The notes under the pieces were generated by a model. The model searched no databases and was not told the DNA's origin. It was given only the letters and a program-made list of their open reading frames with translations. From Actinacidiphila guanduensis (GTDB lineage Bacteria > Actinomycetota > Actinomycetes > Streptomycetales > Streptomycetaceae): a stretch of DNA of 64,000 nucleotides. Position numbers and translations under genes: made by a program. The stretch is taken from contig NZ_FNIE01000004.1 in NCBI RefSeq assembly GCF_900103985.1, positions 186,001-250,000 on the forward strand, written 5' to 3'. Shown in pieces: positions 24,265 through 32,246 of the stretch. Numbering within the stretch: the stretch's first letter is position 1; each line of letters begins with the position of its first letter.

Positions 24265-25287
24265 ATGCAGTACCGTTCACTCGGCCGGACCGGGATCAAG
24301 GTGAGCCCCTACGGGCTCGGCGCGCTGATGTTCGCCACGTCCGTCGGCAACCCCGACCCCGCGGACTCGGTCCGTGTCATCCACAAGGCGCTGGACGCCG
24401 GGATCAACCTCATCGACACCGCCGACGCCTACGCGGACTCCGAGGAGATCGTCGGCAGGGCGCTCAAGGGGCGGCGCGAGCACGTCGTCCTCGCCACCAA
24501 GTGCGGCCGCCCGGTGGGCGAGGACCCGAACCAGCAGGGTGCCTCGCGGCGCTGGATCACCACCGCCGTCGAGAACTCGCTGCGCCGCCTGCAGACCGAC
24601 CACATCGACCTCTACCAGATCCACCGCCCCGACCCCGACACGGATGTCGAGGAGACCCTGTCGGTGCTCACGGACCTGGTCCGCGCCGGGAAGGTGCGGG
24701 CGATCGGCACCTCGGGGATGCCCGCGTCCGACATGGTGGCGGCCCAGTGGGCGGCCGAGCGGCGCGCCCTCGTCCGCTTCCGCACCGAGCAGCCGGCGTA
24801 CTCGCTGCTCAACCGCGGTGCCGAGCGCGAGGTACTGCCGGTCGCGCAGCGCTACGGGATGGGCACGCTGGTGTGGGGTCCGCTCGCGCAGGGGCTGCTC
24901 ACCGGGCGGGTCCGCGCGGGCGAGGCGAACGGGCTGCGGCGTGCGAAGTTCCTCCGCCACCTCAACGACGAGCACCGGATCGAGACCGCGGGGCGGTTCG
25001 CCGCGCTCGCCCAGGAGGCGGGGCTGGCCCCGGCGCAGCTCGCCCTGGCGTTCGTGATCGCCCACCCGGGCGTGACCAGCGCACTCGTCGGCGCCCGGAC
25101 GATGTCCCATCTCGACGCCCTGCTCGCCGGGCTCGACGTCGCCCTCACCGACGATCTCCTCGACCGGATCGACGCGATCGTCCCGCCGGGTACGGATGTC
25201 GGCGCCCTCGACCAGTCCTACGCGCCGCCGCCCCTCACGGTCCCGGGCCTGCGGCGGCGCTTCCTGGGTGAACGGTCGGCCGCCTGA
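24265..25287 (+). CDS. Aldo/keto reductase
   Basis: A 340-residue NADPH-dependent oxidoreductase beginning MQYRSLGRTGIKVSPYGLG. The catalytic tetrad is visible: aspartate and tyrosine in LIDTADAYADSEE, lysine in VVLATKCGRP, histidine in LYQIHRPDPD. Cofactor-binding residues follow in the C-terminal third (HPGVTSALVGARTMSHLDAL). It belongs to the YajO/GSP69-like branch, which reduces a wide range of aldehydes and ketones. ATG 24265 is preceded by GCGAGGAGAGG. It is divergent from the MmyB-type regulator, 238 bp away. Confidence 0.93.
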   Translation: MQYRSLGRTGIKVSPYGLGALMFATSVGNPDPADSVRVIHKALDAGINLIDTADAYADSEEIVGRALKGRREHVVLATKCGRPVGEDPNQQGASRRWITTAVENSLRRLQTDHIDLYQIHRPDPDTDVEETLSVLTDLVRAGKVRAIGTSGMPASDMVAAQWAAERRALVRFRTEQPAYSLLNRGAEREVLPVAQRYGMGTLVWGPLAQGLLTGRVRAGEANGLRRAKFLRHLNDEHRIETAGRFAALAQEAGLAPAQLALAFVIAHPGVTSALVGARTMSHLDALLAGLDVALTDDLLDRIDAIVPPGTDVGALDQSYAPPPLTVPGLRRRFLGERSAA

Positions 25288-25368
25288 TTCCCGAGGGCGC
25301 ATCCTTGTCGGGGGCGCTCACCCTTATTCCGGAGGCGCGCTCGCCGCCGCGCCCTCTACGGTGCCGGT

Positions 25369-25875
25369 ATGACGACCGTACGGGTGATGACGCAGGCCGA
25401 TGTCCGCGCGGTGTCGGCGCTGCGGGTGGCAGGGTGGCAGGCGGCGTACGCCGGGCTCCTTCCGCAGTCGTACCTGGACGGTATGACGGTGGAGGGGGAT
25501 GCGCGGGAGCGCCACCGACGGTTCGCGCATGCGCGGGAGGGGGTGGCCGACTTCGTCGCGGTGGACGGTGCCGGCGAGGTGGTGGGGTGGGCGTGCGTCG
25601 GCCCCTATCGGGGCGAGGTGGCCCCGGGCGAGTTGTACGCCCTCTACGTACGGCCCCCGCTGATCGGCTCCGGAATCGGCCGCGCCCTGATGGACACGGC
25701 CCACACCCACGCCCGTACCCACGGCTTCACCTCGATCCGCCTGTGGGTCCTCCGCGACAACACCCGGGCCCGCCGCTTCTACGAGCGAGCGGGTTACACA
25801 CCGGACGGCACCGCCCAGACGGAGTCCTACGACGGAGTCCCCATCCCCGAAGTCCGCTACGAGCGAGCCCTTTAG
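25369..25875 (+). CDS. GNAT-family N-acetyltransferase
   Basis: A 168-residue acetyltransferase (MTTVRVMTQADVRAVSAL). Motif A is ELYALYVRPPLIGSGIGRAL with the G-x-G-x-G/A-like acetyl-CoA loop at about residues 100-106, and motif B is LRDNTRARRFYERAGYTPDG, with the conserved asparagine and tyrosine. The pattern RVAGWQAAYAGLLPQSYLDG at the N-terminus is typical of a Streptomyces subgroup. A TACGGT hexamer (25357-25362) ends 6 nt before the ATG and there is no Shine-Dalgarno, suggesting a leaderless mRNA. Acceptor unknown. Confidence 0.9.
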   Translation: MTTVRVMTQADVRAVSALRVAGWQAAYAGLLPQSYLDGMTVEGDARERHRRFAHAREGVADFVAVDGAGEVVGWACVGPYRGEVAPGELYALYVRPPLIGSGIGRALMDTAHTHARTHGFTSIRLWVLRDNTRARRFYERAGYTPDGTAQTESYDGVPIPEVRYERAL

Positions 25876-25897
25876 CATGGGACCCGGGGCGGCGGTT

Positions 25898-26175
25898 CGA
25901 CACTGCGGTTGTCCCCCGGGCGTGGATCGAGGAGCGCTTCGGCGTTGAGCGCCTGGAACACCTTCGAAGCCGGATCGTCGCGTACGGCAGCAACGGGACG
26001 ATCACGCTCAGGTCGCAAGCCGAGGAGGTGACGGCCTACTTCGTGGACGCGGCGCGCGGCCCGTTGTTCCCGCCGATCACGCCACGGGACGTCGACGCTG
26101 CGGAGCACGTCATCGGACGTCCGCTGCCCGCACTCCTGCGGCGGATCTACATCGAGATCGGCGTCAAGGGCTCTA
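25898..26175 (+). pseudogene. SMI1/KNR4 (SUKH)-like gene fragment, truncated at both ends
   Basis: An open frame without start codon reads WIEERFGVERLEHLRSRIV and then PLFPPITPRDVDAAEHVIG followed by RPLPALLRRIYIEIG, the characteristic N-terminal helix of SMI1/KNR4 (SUKH) proteins. Homology breaks off at about 26165 just before the glycine-rich segment that should follow, and the frame then runs into the 3' end of the opposing VOC gene. SUKH proteins often act as immunity proteins against polymorphic toxins, so this may be an orphan immunity relic. Confidence 0.5.
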
Positions 26176-26195
26176 CGACCTCGACCTTCCGAAGG

Positions 26196-26600
26196 TCAGG
26201 AGTTGGTCCAGCTGCGGGTGCTGAGAACCAATCGGTAGCCATCTGGATCTTCGATGCTGGCGCCCCAGTTGTCCCAGTACGGATTACGAGCCTGCACACG
26301 CTTGCCGCCGTGGGCTTCCAGACGTGAGAGAAGCGTTTCCGGTACCTGGCCGTCGAGGTAGACGACGAGCAGGTCCTCCTCGGTAGGCCGCGGTTTTACG
26401 GCGGCGTCGTGGACGAGTTCCAGGTGCCAGGAGGCGTCCGGCCAGCCGATCATCAACAGATCGTGGTGGTCCGGCCTTCCTGCGCTTTCCGCGCGGAACA
26501 GAACGCTCAGTCCGAGCCCACCGACCCAGAAGTCTTCTGCAGCGACCAGGTCGCGCGACGGCCGGGCGATGCGGATGTGGCTCTGGCCGGTGGCAGGCAT
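26196..26600 (-). CDS. VOC-family protein (glyoxalase/bleomycin-resistance fold)
   Basis: A 134-residue VOC protein from ATG 26600, preceded by GAGGAG. MPATGQSHIRIARPSRDLVA gives the first beta-alpha-beta module with AAEDFWVGGLGLSVLFRAES; the second ends with the canonical NPYWDNWGASIEDPDGYRLV, in which the glutamate (IEDPDG) is a usual metal ligand. Two such modules form one metal site in the glyoxalase/dioxygenase superfamily. The true substrate is not predictable. A start 24 bp upstream is also open but lacks a ribosome binding site. Confidence 0.85.
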   Translation of the reverse strand: MPATGQSHIRIARPSRDLVAAEDFWVGGLGLSVLFRAESAGRPDHHDLLMIGWPDASWHLELVHDAAVKPRPTEEDLLVVYLDGQVPETLLSRLEAHGGKRVQARNPYWDNWGASIEDPDGYRLVLSTRSWTNS

Positions 26601-27044
26601 GGAATGCTCCTCGTCAGTGATCATGTTCTGGCTGTGGCAGCGTATGCGCGGGGACCCGCCACGGCATCGGCCCCGAGCTTCAGGAGCGACTGGCCATCGG
26701 ACCTACGACCACGAGCCGATCCGGTCCCGAACGGGGCTCGCACTGGATCACCCACCCGGGCCCGGCCCGTGCGCCGAAACTCTCAACTCCCGGACCAGGC
26801 AGGCCAGTCGGCTCGAAGAACCGACACCCGGCCACCCGTCACGACGTGGGCAGAACGACCAGGCGCCCTGACTCCATCGCCGAACGTAATCGGATCAAAG
26901 GCTCGCAAAGGTTAAATAACAAGCTGAGCCACCCGTGACCGATGAGCCGACCTGTCCCCGGTCCCTTTCAGCGGCCTCGTGATTCCGAAACGACCAATAG
27001 GCCACCGGTGCCGCGTCTGCTGCGGCCCGGGGCGCGGCTTGCGG
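26601..27044. other. 444-bp intergenic region, nothing supported
   Basis: Both frames open here are composition artefacts with no family pattern. The stretch around 26900 (GGTTAAATAACAAGC) is unusually AT-rich for the window and could hold a promoter, but no hexamer pair is convincing. Confidence 0.4.
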
Positions 27045-27521
27045 TCAGCCGAGCCACTTCACCACGGCATCGCCGGACGCGGCGCACGCGGCGTAGAAGT
27101 CGCGCAAGGTGTGGAAGTTGTCCACCACCACCTCGACTTCGTGCGGGTCCTCCGGGGCCGCGCCGTACAGGCCGCGCAGGGATGCGCGCCGCTTCTCGTA
27201 CCTCTCGCGGATGTCGTCGTCCTCGTAGCTCCCGGCTGCGCCGCCGCGCAACTCCTCGGCGATGGCCCGCACGACGCGGGGCGTGATGCCGAAGGTCCCG
27301 CCGTAGTCCGCGTGGCCGTCGAGCAGGGGGAGGCCGCCGCCGAGGGCGACAGCGGCCAGGCCCGGGTGGAAACTGCCGGATTCCAGGACGTGGTGGAGGA
27401 CCGCCCATCCCTTGGCGATCTCCTGGCACTCGCGGGTGAGGCCCGCGCGTGACGGATTCCCCTCGAGCCAGTCCTCGAATGCCGCCGGAGTCACGCCCCA
27501 CAGGGTCAGCTCGATGCTCAC
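27045..27521 (-). CDS. DUF1877 (YfbM-like) protein, copy 1
   Basis: A 158-residue protein from GTG 27521 (MSIELTLWGVTPAAFEDWL). The conserved DUF1877 landmarks are present: WAVLHHVLESG, the DYGGTFGITPRVVRAIAEEL segment, and the terminal YAACAASGDAVVKWLG. These small cytoplasmic proteins, including Escherichia coli YfbM, have no proven function. A second, diverged copy is at 32247-32711; the two share the same start (MSIE) and end (FYAA...WLG) but only moderate identity between, so they are old paralogues or independent acquisitions rather than a recent duplication. Confidence 0.85.
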   Translation of the reverse strand: MSIELTLWGVTPAAFEDWLEGNPSRAGLTRECQEIAKGWAVLHHVLESGSFHPGLAAVALGGGLPLLDGHADYGGTFGITPRVVRAIAEELRGGAAGSYEDDDIRERYEKRRASLRGLYGAAPEDPHEVEVVVDNFHTLRDFYAACAASGDAVVKWLG

Positions 27522-27650
27522 CGGGCCCCGTCCCCCGTTCCGTAAAACGCCGGTCCTGTTCGCCGACGATCACCTCACCGAACGTACAACACCCCACCGA
27601 CAGAGGTTCCTTGTGCGCGGGTCGGCAGGGGTGTGGGAGGGTGGCCGGTC

Positions 27651-28160
27651 GTGGGGCAGGCGCTGGTGATGTTTCTTGACGGCTCGGCCGAGGCTGCTGT
27701 CGAGGGGCTGCGGGAGCGGTTGGTGGGGGGCGGGGTTCTCGGGGCGGGCGGCTCGCCGGTCCTGGGGCGGCCGCACATCACCGTGGCCGTGGCCGAGCGG
27801 ATCGTGCTGGGCGAACCTGGGGTGCCGGGGCAGATCGCCGATCAGACGCTGGCCGTGCGGATGGAGTCGGTCGGCGTGTTCGGCGGGGCGCAGGGGGTGC
27901 TGTTCCTCGGGGTGACCGTCACGCGGGCGCTGCTGGAGGCGCACGCGGCCGTCCACGCGGCAATCGGGGGTGACGCGGGCGGTCCGTTCGGCCACTTCCG
28001 GCCGGACATCTGGGTCCCGCACTGCACGCTGGCCACCGGACTGGACGGTCCGGCCCAGGGCGAGGCCGTCGCGTTACTGCATCCGCTGCCCCTGATCACC
28101 GGGCACGTCACGGGCGTCGGGCTGGTGGATACGGAGACGGGGGCGGACCTTCCGCTGTGA
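27651..28160 (+). CDS. 2'-5' RNA ligase-like 2H phosphoesterase
   Basis: A 169-residue protein with both H-x-T motifs of the 2H superfamily: RPHITVAVAE (H42, T44) and WVPHCTLATGL (H124, T126). These enzymes act on 2',5'- or cyclic phosphodiesters in nucleotides or RNA ends; relatives are called 2'-5' RNA ligase/LigT, CPDase or YjcG-like. Spacing between the motifs is normal. Start at GTG 27651 is chosen because GGGAGG lies about 10 nt upstream; GTG 27633 is the alternative. It is divergent from DUF1877 copy 1. Confidence 0.85.
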   Translation: MGQALVMFLDGSAEAAVEGLRERLVGGGVLGAGGSPVLGRPHITVAVAERIVLGEPGVPGQIADQTLAVRMESVGVFGGAQGVLFLGVTVTRALLEAHAAVHAAIGGDAGGPFGHFRPDIWVPHCTLATGLDGPAQGEAVALLHPLPLITGHVTGVGLVDTETGADLPL

Positions 28161-28187
28161 CGGCTCATCCATGGGTCGACCGTACGA

Positions 28188-28646
28188 TCATCGCTGCGGG
28201 GTCACGGTCCGTGGTGTGCGGGCCATGAAGACGTCGATGGGGTCCTCGGATACGAAGACGAAGCCGTGGCGTTCGTAGAGGCGCCGGGCCGCGCTGCCTT
28301 GGAGGACGTCCAGCCGGACCAGGGTGCCGTCGCGGTCGCAGCGGTCCAGCAGCCGGCGCAGCACGGCCGCCCCTATGCCCGCGCCCTGGTACCGCGGGTC
28401 AAGGTAGAAGTGCTCGAGCCAGTGGGCGTCCCCCTCGGGGCGCAGCGCCACGGACCCGCCGAACGCCCCGTCCACCTCGATGATCCACGTCCACGCCGGA
28501 TCGAACCGCTCACGAACCCGCTGCCGCGCCCGGTCCTCGTCCCACCGCCCCAGCCGCTCCAGATCCCCCCGCATCACCACGGCCTTCAACGCGGCCACCG
28601 CCTCGACATCCCCCGCGACGGCAGCCTGCATCCCCCACTCCACCAT
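28188..28646 (-). CDS. GNAT-family N-acetyltransferase
   Basis: A 152-residue acetyltransferase. ALRPEGDAHWLEHFYLDPRY followed by QGAGIGAAVLRRLL gives beta-4 and the Q-x-x-G-x-G/A acetyl-CoA loop; LVRLDVLQGSAARRLYERHG is motif B. It resembles the small GNATs commonly annotated without substrate. Start choice is uncertain: a GTG at 28655, ATGs at 28652, 28646 and 28631 are all in frame; 28646 is a compromise. It is convergent with the 2H phosphoesterase, 27 bp away. Confidence 0.85.
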   Translation of the reverse strand: MVEWGMQAAVAGDVEAVAALKAVVMRGDLERLGRWDEDRARQRVRERFDPAWTWIIEVDGAFGGSVALRPEGDAHWLEHFYLDPRYQGAGIGAAVLRRLLDRCDRDGTLVRLDVLQGSAARRLYERHGFVFVSEDPIDVFMARTPRTVTPQR

Positions 28647-28718
28647 GATCATCACCCTAACCGACGGGGTGCTCCGTCGCTCCCGGCATGCCCTCCTTCG
28701 CCGGAGCGGCCCGCGCCG

Positions 28719-29090
28719 CTACGCCGGGAGGAGGGTGGTGAGGCAGAAGGGGTGGCCGGCGGGGTCGAGGAGGACGCGCCAGCCGGCCGGGTTCGGCTGG
28801 TGGGACGGCTTCGTGGCGCCCGCTGCCAGGGCCTGGTGCTCTGCCTTGTCCAAGTCGGCTACCGCCACGTCCAGATGGAACTGTTTGGGCTCCCCGTCGG
28901 GCCACCGCGGGGGTTTGTGGTCGGGGACGCGGACCGTGACCAGCAGGAGGCCACCGAGGTCGACGCCGCAGAAGGAATCCGTCTCGACGGTGATCGTGCC
29001 GCCCAGCACCGACACCCAGAACTCCGCGAGGGCGCGGGGGTCGTCGCAGTCCAGGGACACCGATCCCAACCGGCCGATGGGCTCGCTCAT
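28719..29090 (-). CDS. VOC-family protein
   Basis: A 123-residue single VOC protein starting MSEPIGRLGSVSLDCDDPRA, with LAEFWVSVLGGTI in the first half and PKQFHLDVAVADLDKAEHQA, then WRVLLDPAGHPFCLT in the second. The histidine in FHLDV and the aspartate region in LLDPAGHPFCL correspond to the usual metal-ligand strands. It begins 21 bp after the upstream dihydroflavonol-reductase-like SDR stop on the same strand, so the two form an operon. Function unknown. Confidence 0.88.
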   Translation of the reverse strand: MSEPIGRLGSVSLDCDDPRALAEFWVSVLGGTITVETDSFCGVDLGGLLLVTVRVPDHKPPRWPDGEPKQFHLDVAVADLDKAEHQALAAGATKPSHQPNPAGWRVLLDPAGHPFCLTTLLPA

Positions 29091-29111
29091 TTCGGCTCCG
29101 TTCCTTCCGGG

Positions 29112-30140
29112 TCAGACCGCTTGGGCCACGTTCAGGGCGAGCAGGCTCTCGGCGGTCTCGGTGATCGTGTCCGCGATCGGGCGCGGCTTCCAGCCCAGCA
29201 CCCGCTGGGCCTTCGCCGAGGTGGCGTCGAGGTTCTTGCCGAGGATCGAACGCAGCGGACGCAGCTCGGAGTTGACCAGGGACAGGCCCCGGGTCGCCCA
29301 GACGGGAAGCTCCCTCGTGGGCACCCCCGCGGCACGCTCGCCGAGGCGCTCGCGGAGGATCTCGGCGACCTCGCGCAGCCAAAGGCTCCGCCCCGAGGTC
29401 GCGATGAACCGCTCCCCCGCGGCCGCCGGATCGGTCATCGCGCGCAGGTGCAGGTCGGCCACGTCGCGCACGTCCACGTACCCGGTGGCGAACTTCAGCG
29501 TCGCCGGCATCGCACCGTCCAGCATGCGCTTGACGAGCCCGAGGGACGGGGAGTAGTCGGGGCCCAGCACGGGGCCGAGGACGCCGGTGGGGTTCACGGT
29601 GGCCAGCTCCAGCCCTTCACCCTGCGTCCTGACGAAGTCCCAAGCGGCGCGCTCCGCAAGCGTCTTGGACTTCTGGTACGGCTGGATGCCCGCGTCGACG
29701 TCCGTCCAGTCCTCCTCCGTGAACGGTGTGTCCCGCTCCGGGTGGCCGTAGGCGACGGCGCCGATCGCCGAGGTGAGGACCACCCGCCGTACGCCCGCGT
29801 CGCGGGCCGCGCGCAGGACGCGCAGCACACCGTCGCGGGCCGGGCCGACCATCTCGTCGTCGGAGCGCGGGACGCTGGTCAGCGTCGGCGAGGCGACGTG
29901 CAGGACGGCGTCGCACCCCTTCACCGCCTCCGGCCAGCCCGCGTCCTTCGTGAGATCGGCGGTCAGGACGCGTACGGGCGCGTCCGGCGCGGCGCCACCG
30001 TGCCGCAGCATCGCCCGCAGCTCCGGCTCGCGCGACAGACTGCGGACGGTGGTGCGCACGGAGTGCCCGGCCTCCAGCAGTGCGAGGATGCACCAGCTTC
30101 CGATGTAGCCCGACCCGCCCGTCACCAGCACTTCAGCCAT
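29112..30140 (-). CDS. NAD-dependent epimerase/dehydratase, dihydroflavonol-4-reductase-like
   Basis: A 342-residue extended SDR. MAEVLVTGGSGYIGSWCILA is the Rossmann motif; VLHVASPTLTSVPRSDDEMV, VVLTSAIGAVAYGH and the YQKSK active site (tyrosine and lysine in GIQPYQKSKTLAE) match aldehyde/ketone reductases of the dihydroflavonol-reductase family, as does LELATVNPTGVLGPVLG. The C-terminal AQRVLGWKPRPIADTI is also characteristic. It leads an operon with the VOC gene. Two operator-like palindromes lie 34-84 bp upstream; in many actinobacteria this family is TetR-controlled, but no TetR gene is adjacent here. Confidence 0.92.
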   Translation of the reverse strand: MAEVLVTGGSGYIGSWCILALLEAGHSVRTTVRSLSREPELRAMLRHGGAAPDAPVRVLTADLTKDAGWPEAVKGCDAVLHVASPTLTSVPRSDDEMVGPARDGVLRVLRAARDAGVRRVVLTSAIGAVAYGHPERDTPFTEEDWTDVDAGIQPYQKSKTLAERAAWDFVRTQGEGLELATVNPTGVLGPVLGPDYSPSLGLVKRMLDGAMPATLKFATGYVDVRDVADLHLRAMTDPAAAGERFIATSGRSLWLREVAEILRERLGERAAGVPTRELPVWATRGLSLVNSELRPLRSILGKNLDATSAKAQRVLGWKPRPIADTITETAESLLALNVAQAV

Positions 30141-30173
30141 GGGTGCGTCCTCCTCGGACGATCAATTCGGCAA

Positions 30174-30224
30174 ACAAGTGGAGGGTTCTCCGCTTGTTCC
30201 TCCAAGGTAACGGAGAGACCTCCG
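30174..30224. promoter_or_regulatory. Paired operator palindromes, centres 32 bp apart
   Basis: 30174-30197 is ACAAGTGGAG-GGTT-CTCCGCTTGT (9 of 10 arm positions pair). 30211-30224 is CGGAG-AGAC-CTCCG, with flanks extending the half-site to CTCCGCTT. Both share GGAG-N4-CTCC and their centres (30185.5 and 30217.5) are 32 bp apart. They sit in front of the SDR gene and look like TetR-type operators. Confidence 0.6.
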
Positions 30225-30590
30225 CTTCGGCAAACGGGCGGCAGGCGCGTGTCGCTGCCGCGCCCGGAAGCGAGGAGGCGCCGAGCCGCGCGCTCCGGGG
30301 TTGGGCGGCGGTGACGGCGGGGTGGCAAGCGGGGCGCTTGGGGTGGGCGGCCGTGACGGCGGCCCTGGCCCCGCGGGCGGCCGCGGCGAGCAGCCCGAAG
30401 GAGGCCGCGGCCCTGTCCCGGGGGCCACCCGTCGGCGTCGGCAGCAACCCTCGTACGGCGCTCGCTCCTCTCGGGCTGGCCGGGTCGCGGCCCCACGGGG
30501 GGGCTCGCCCCTGACCCCGGTACGGGCCCCCACCAGGCGCTACGGGGCCGCCGCCCCACAGCAGGCCCACCCCCGACCCCGGTACCACCC
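30225..30590. other. 366-bp region without a recognisable gene
   Basis: Very GC-rich sequence between the paired operators and the serine hydrolase stop. Frames are open by composition but contain no family pattern; a lost TetR gene would be expected here by analogy with related loci, yet no HTH remnant is visible on either strand. Confidence 0.4.
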
Positions 30591-31745
30591 TCACCCCTGC
30601 CCGGACGCAACCCCCATCGCCTCGTACACGGCCCTCACGTAAGCCGCCGCCCGCGCCGAGCCCAGAATGTCCGCCCCCATATCGTTCATCACATAGGTGA
30701 TCGTCATACGGCGGTCCAGGTCCACGATCGCCATCGAGCCGCCCCATCCGCCCCAGAAGGCGATCCGCCCCTCGGGTATCCACGGCAGTGTGCGCCCCGA
30801 GGCCAGGGCGAACCCGATGCCCCACGTCAGGGGGAGGCCGTTGACGAGGTCCACCCCCGCGGACTGCCGGTCGAAGACGAGTGCGATGGTGTCGGGCCCG
30901 AGCAGCCGGCCGCCCGGCGTGGCGCCCTCCAGGGCGAGCGGGGCCAGGATCCGCGCGAGCGCCCGCGCGTTCCCGTGCCCGTTCGCCGCCCCCAGGTCCG
31001 CGGTCCGCCACGCCCGCGTGTTCGCGGCACCGGCCTCGATCGGCGGCCCGGTGAGCGTCCGGTGGGCGACGGAACCGGGATCGAGCGCCGAGGGGTCGAA
31101 GGCGACCGCCGGAGGGACGACGTCCGCGACCCGCGGCAGATCCGCGTCCCCCACCCCGATCCGGAAGTCGGCGCCGAGCGGCCGCGCCAGGTGCCGCTCC
31201 ACGAAGTCGCGCAGCGGCAGGCCGGTCAGGCGGTGCACCAGCTCGCCGATGAGGTGGCCGTAGGTGAGCAGGTGGTATCCGGACGCCGAACCGGGCCGCC
31301 ACCAGGGCGCTTGCGCGGCCAGCCGGGCCGCGGCCGCGCGCGTGTCGTACAGGTCCTCGATGCGCGCGGGCTGCTCCAGGCCGGAGAGGCCGGAGGTGTG
31401 GGAGAGCAGGTGCCGCACCTCGACGTCCCGCTTGCCGTTCGCCGCGAACTCGGGCCAGTAGCGGGCGACCGGCGCGTGGACGTCCAGTTCGCCGGCATCG
31501 ACGAGCAGCAGGGCGGCCAGGCTCGTCACGGTCTTGGTGAGGGACCACACGTTGGTGATCGTGTCGCGCTCCCAGGGCTGCGTACGGGCGGCGTCCCGGT
31601 GGCCGCCCCACAGGTCCACCTCCTGCCGGCCGTCGACGTCCACGACCAGCGAGAGCCCCACCTCCGCCCCGCTGAGCAGCTGCTTTTCCACCGCGTCGCG
31701 GACAGGCGCGAAACGGGTGCTGACGGTTCCGTTCAGTTCGGTCAT
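30591..31745 (-). CDS. Class C beta-lactamase-related serine hydrolase/esterase
   Basis: A 384-residue hydrolase from ATG 31745 (MTELNGTVSTRFAPVRDAV). The active site S-x-x-K is WSLTKTVTS (S68, K71) and the tyrosine motif is SGYHLLTYGHLIG (Y157), the EstB-like form rather than the Y-S-N of true AmpC lactamases; HTSGLSGL is the typical flanking loop. There is no signal peptide, so a cytoplasmic esterase or peptidase is more likely than a lactamase. It is divergent from the MerR regulator, with the 9-bp-arm palindrome in between, and should be its target. Confidence 0.9.
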   Translation of the reverse strand: MTELNGTVSTRFAPVRDAVEKQLLSGAEVGLSLVVDVDGRQEVDLWGGHRDAARTQPWERDTITNVWSLTKTVTSLAALLLVDAGELDVHAPVARYWPEFAANGKRDVEVRHLLSHTSGLSGLEQPARIEDLYDTRAAAARLAAQAPWWRPGSASGYHLLTYGHLIGELVHRLTGLPLRDFVERHLARPLGADFRIGVGDADLPRVADVVPPAVAFDPSALDPGSVAHRTLTGPPIEAGAANTRAWRTADLGAANGHGNARALARILAPLALEGATPGGRLLGPDTIALVFDRQSAGVDLVNGLPLTWGIGFALASGRTLPWIPEGRIAFWGGWGGSMAIVDLDRRMTITYVMNDMGADILGSARAAAYVRAVYEAMGVASGQG

Positions 31746-31758
31746 GGCAGCAGGCTCC

Positions 31759-31794
31759 GACCTTGACACGTGCGTCAAGGTCAAGCCGTACGAT
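31759..31794 (+). promoter_or_regulatory. MerR-type promoter: palindrome with TTGACA -35 and TACGAT -10
   Basis: GACCTTGAC-N6-GTCAAGGTC (31759-31782) has perfect 9-bp arms. TTGACA at 31763-31768 and TACGAT at 31789-31794 are 20 bp apart, the over-long spacer typical of MerR-regulated promoters, with the palindrome centred between them. The -10 ends 7 nt before the MerR ATG, so the transcript is leaderless. Confidence 0.7.
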
Positions 31795-31801
31795 GATCGG
31801 T

Positions 31802-32188
31802 ATGCGAATCGGCGAACTGGCCGCGCGGGCGGGCGCCTCCACCCGGCAGGTGCGGTTCTACGAGGCGAAGGGCCTGATCACCTCGCGGCGCGGGGCGAAC
31901 AACTACCGCGACTACAGCGAGGCCACACTGGGGCGGGTCCAGCAGATCCGCGAACTGCTCTCCGCGGGGCTGTCGACGCAGGTGATCGCCGCGATCCTGC
32001 CGTGCCTGGAGTCACCGCGGGACCCGATCGTCTTCGAGGGGGTCCTGCCCGAGACGACGGCGAGACTGGAGCGGGAGCGGGACCGGCTGACCGCGCGGAT
32101 CGAGGTGCTGACGCGCAACCGCGACGCCGTCGCGGCATACCTGGACGAGCTGCGCCGGCGCTCCGAACAGGCGGAACGTTCCGGTTGA
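31802..32188 (+). CDS. MerR-family transcriptional regulator
   Basis: A 128-residue regulator starting MRIGELAARAGASTRQVRFY and EAKGLITSRRGANNYRDYSE, the full MerR winged-helix DNA-binding domain, followed by an effector helix/coiled coil (ARLERERDRLTARIEVLTRN) ending in a short tail without metal-binding cysteines. It therefore senses something other than a classical metal or redox signal. The ATG at 31802 is chosen over in-frame starts at 31763 and 31793 because those lie within the promoter. It is divergent from the serine hydrolase and probably autoregulated. Confidence 0.92.
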   Translation: MRIGELAARAGASTRQVRFYEAKGLITSRRGANNYRDYSEATLGRVQQIRELLSAGLSTQVIAAILPCLESPRDPIVFEGVLPETTARLERERDRLTARIEVLTRNRDAVAAYLDELRRRSEQAERSG

Positions 32189-32246
32189 CGGGTTGGAGTA
32201 GGCCGCCGACACGGGCACGGGTCCCGCGCTCGCTCCCGGCGGCGGC

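Noticed and set aside
26409..26915. Open frame overlapping the VOC gene and the following gap
   Set aside because: Antisense to a recognised VOC gene and without similarity to any family.
30080..30514. Plus-strand frame in the gap between the SDR and the serine hydrolase
   Set aside because: Begins inside the SDR gene, is alanine/glycine-rich, and covers the operator palindromes.
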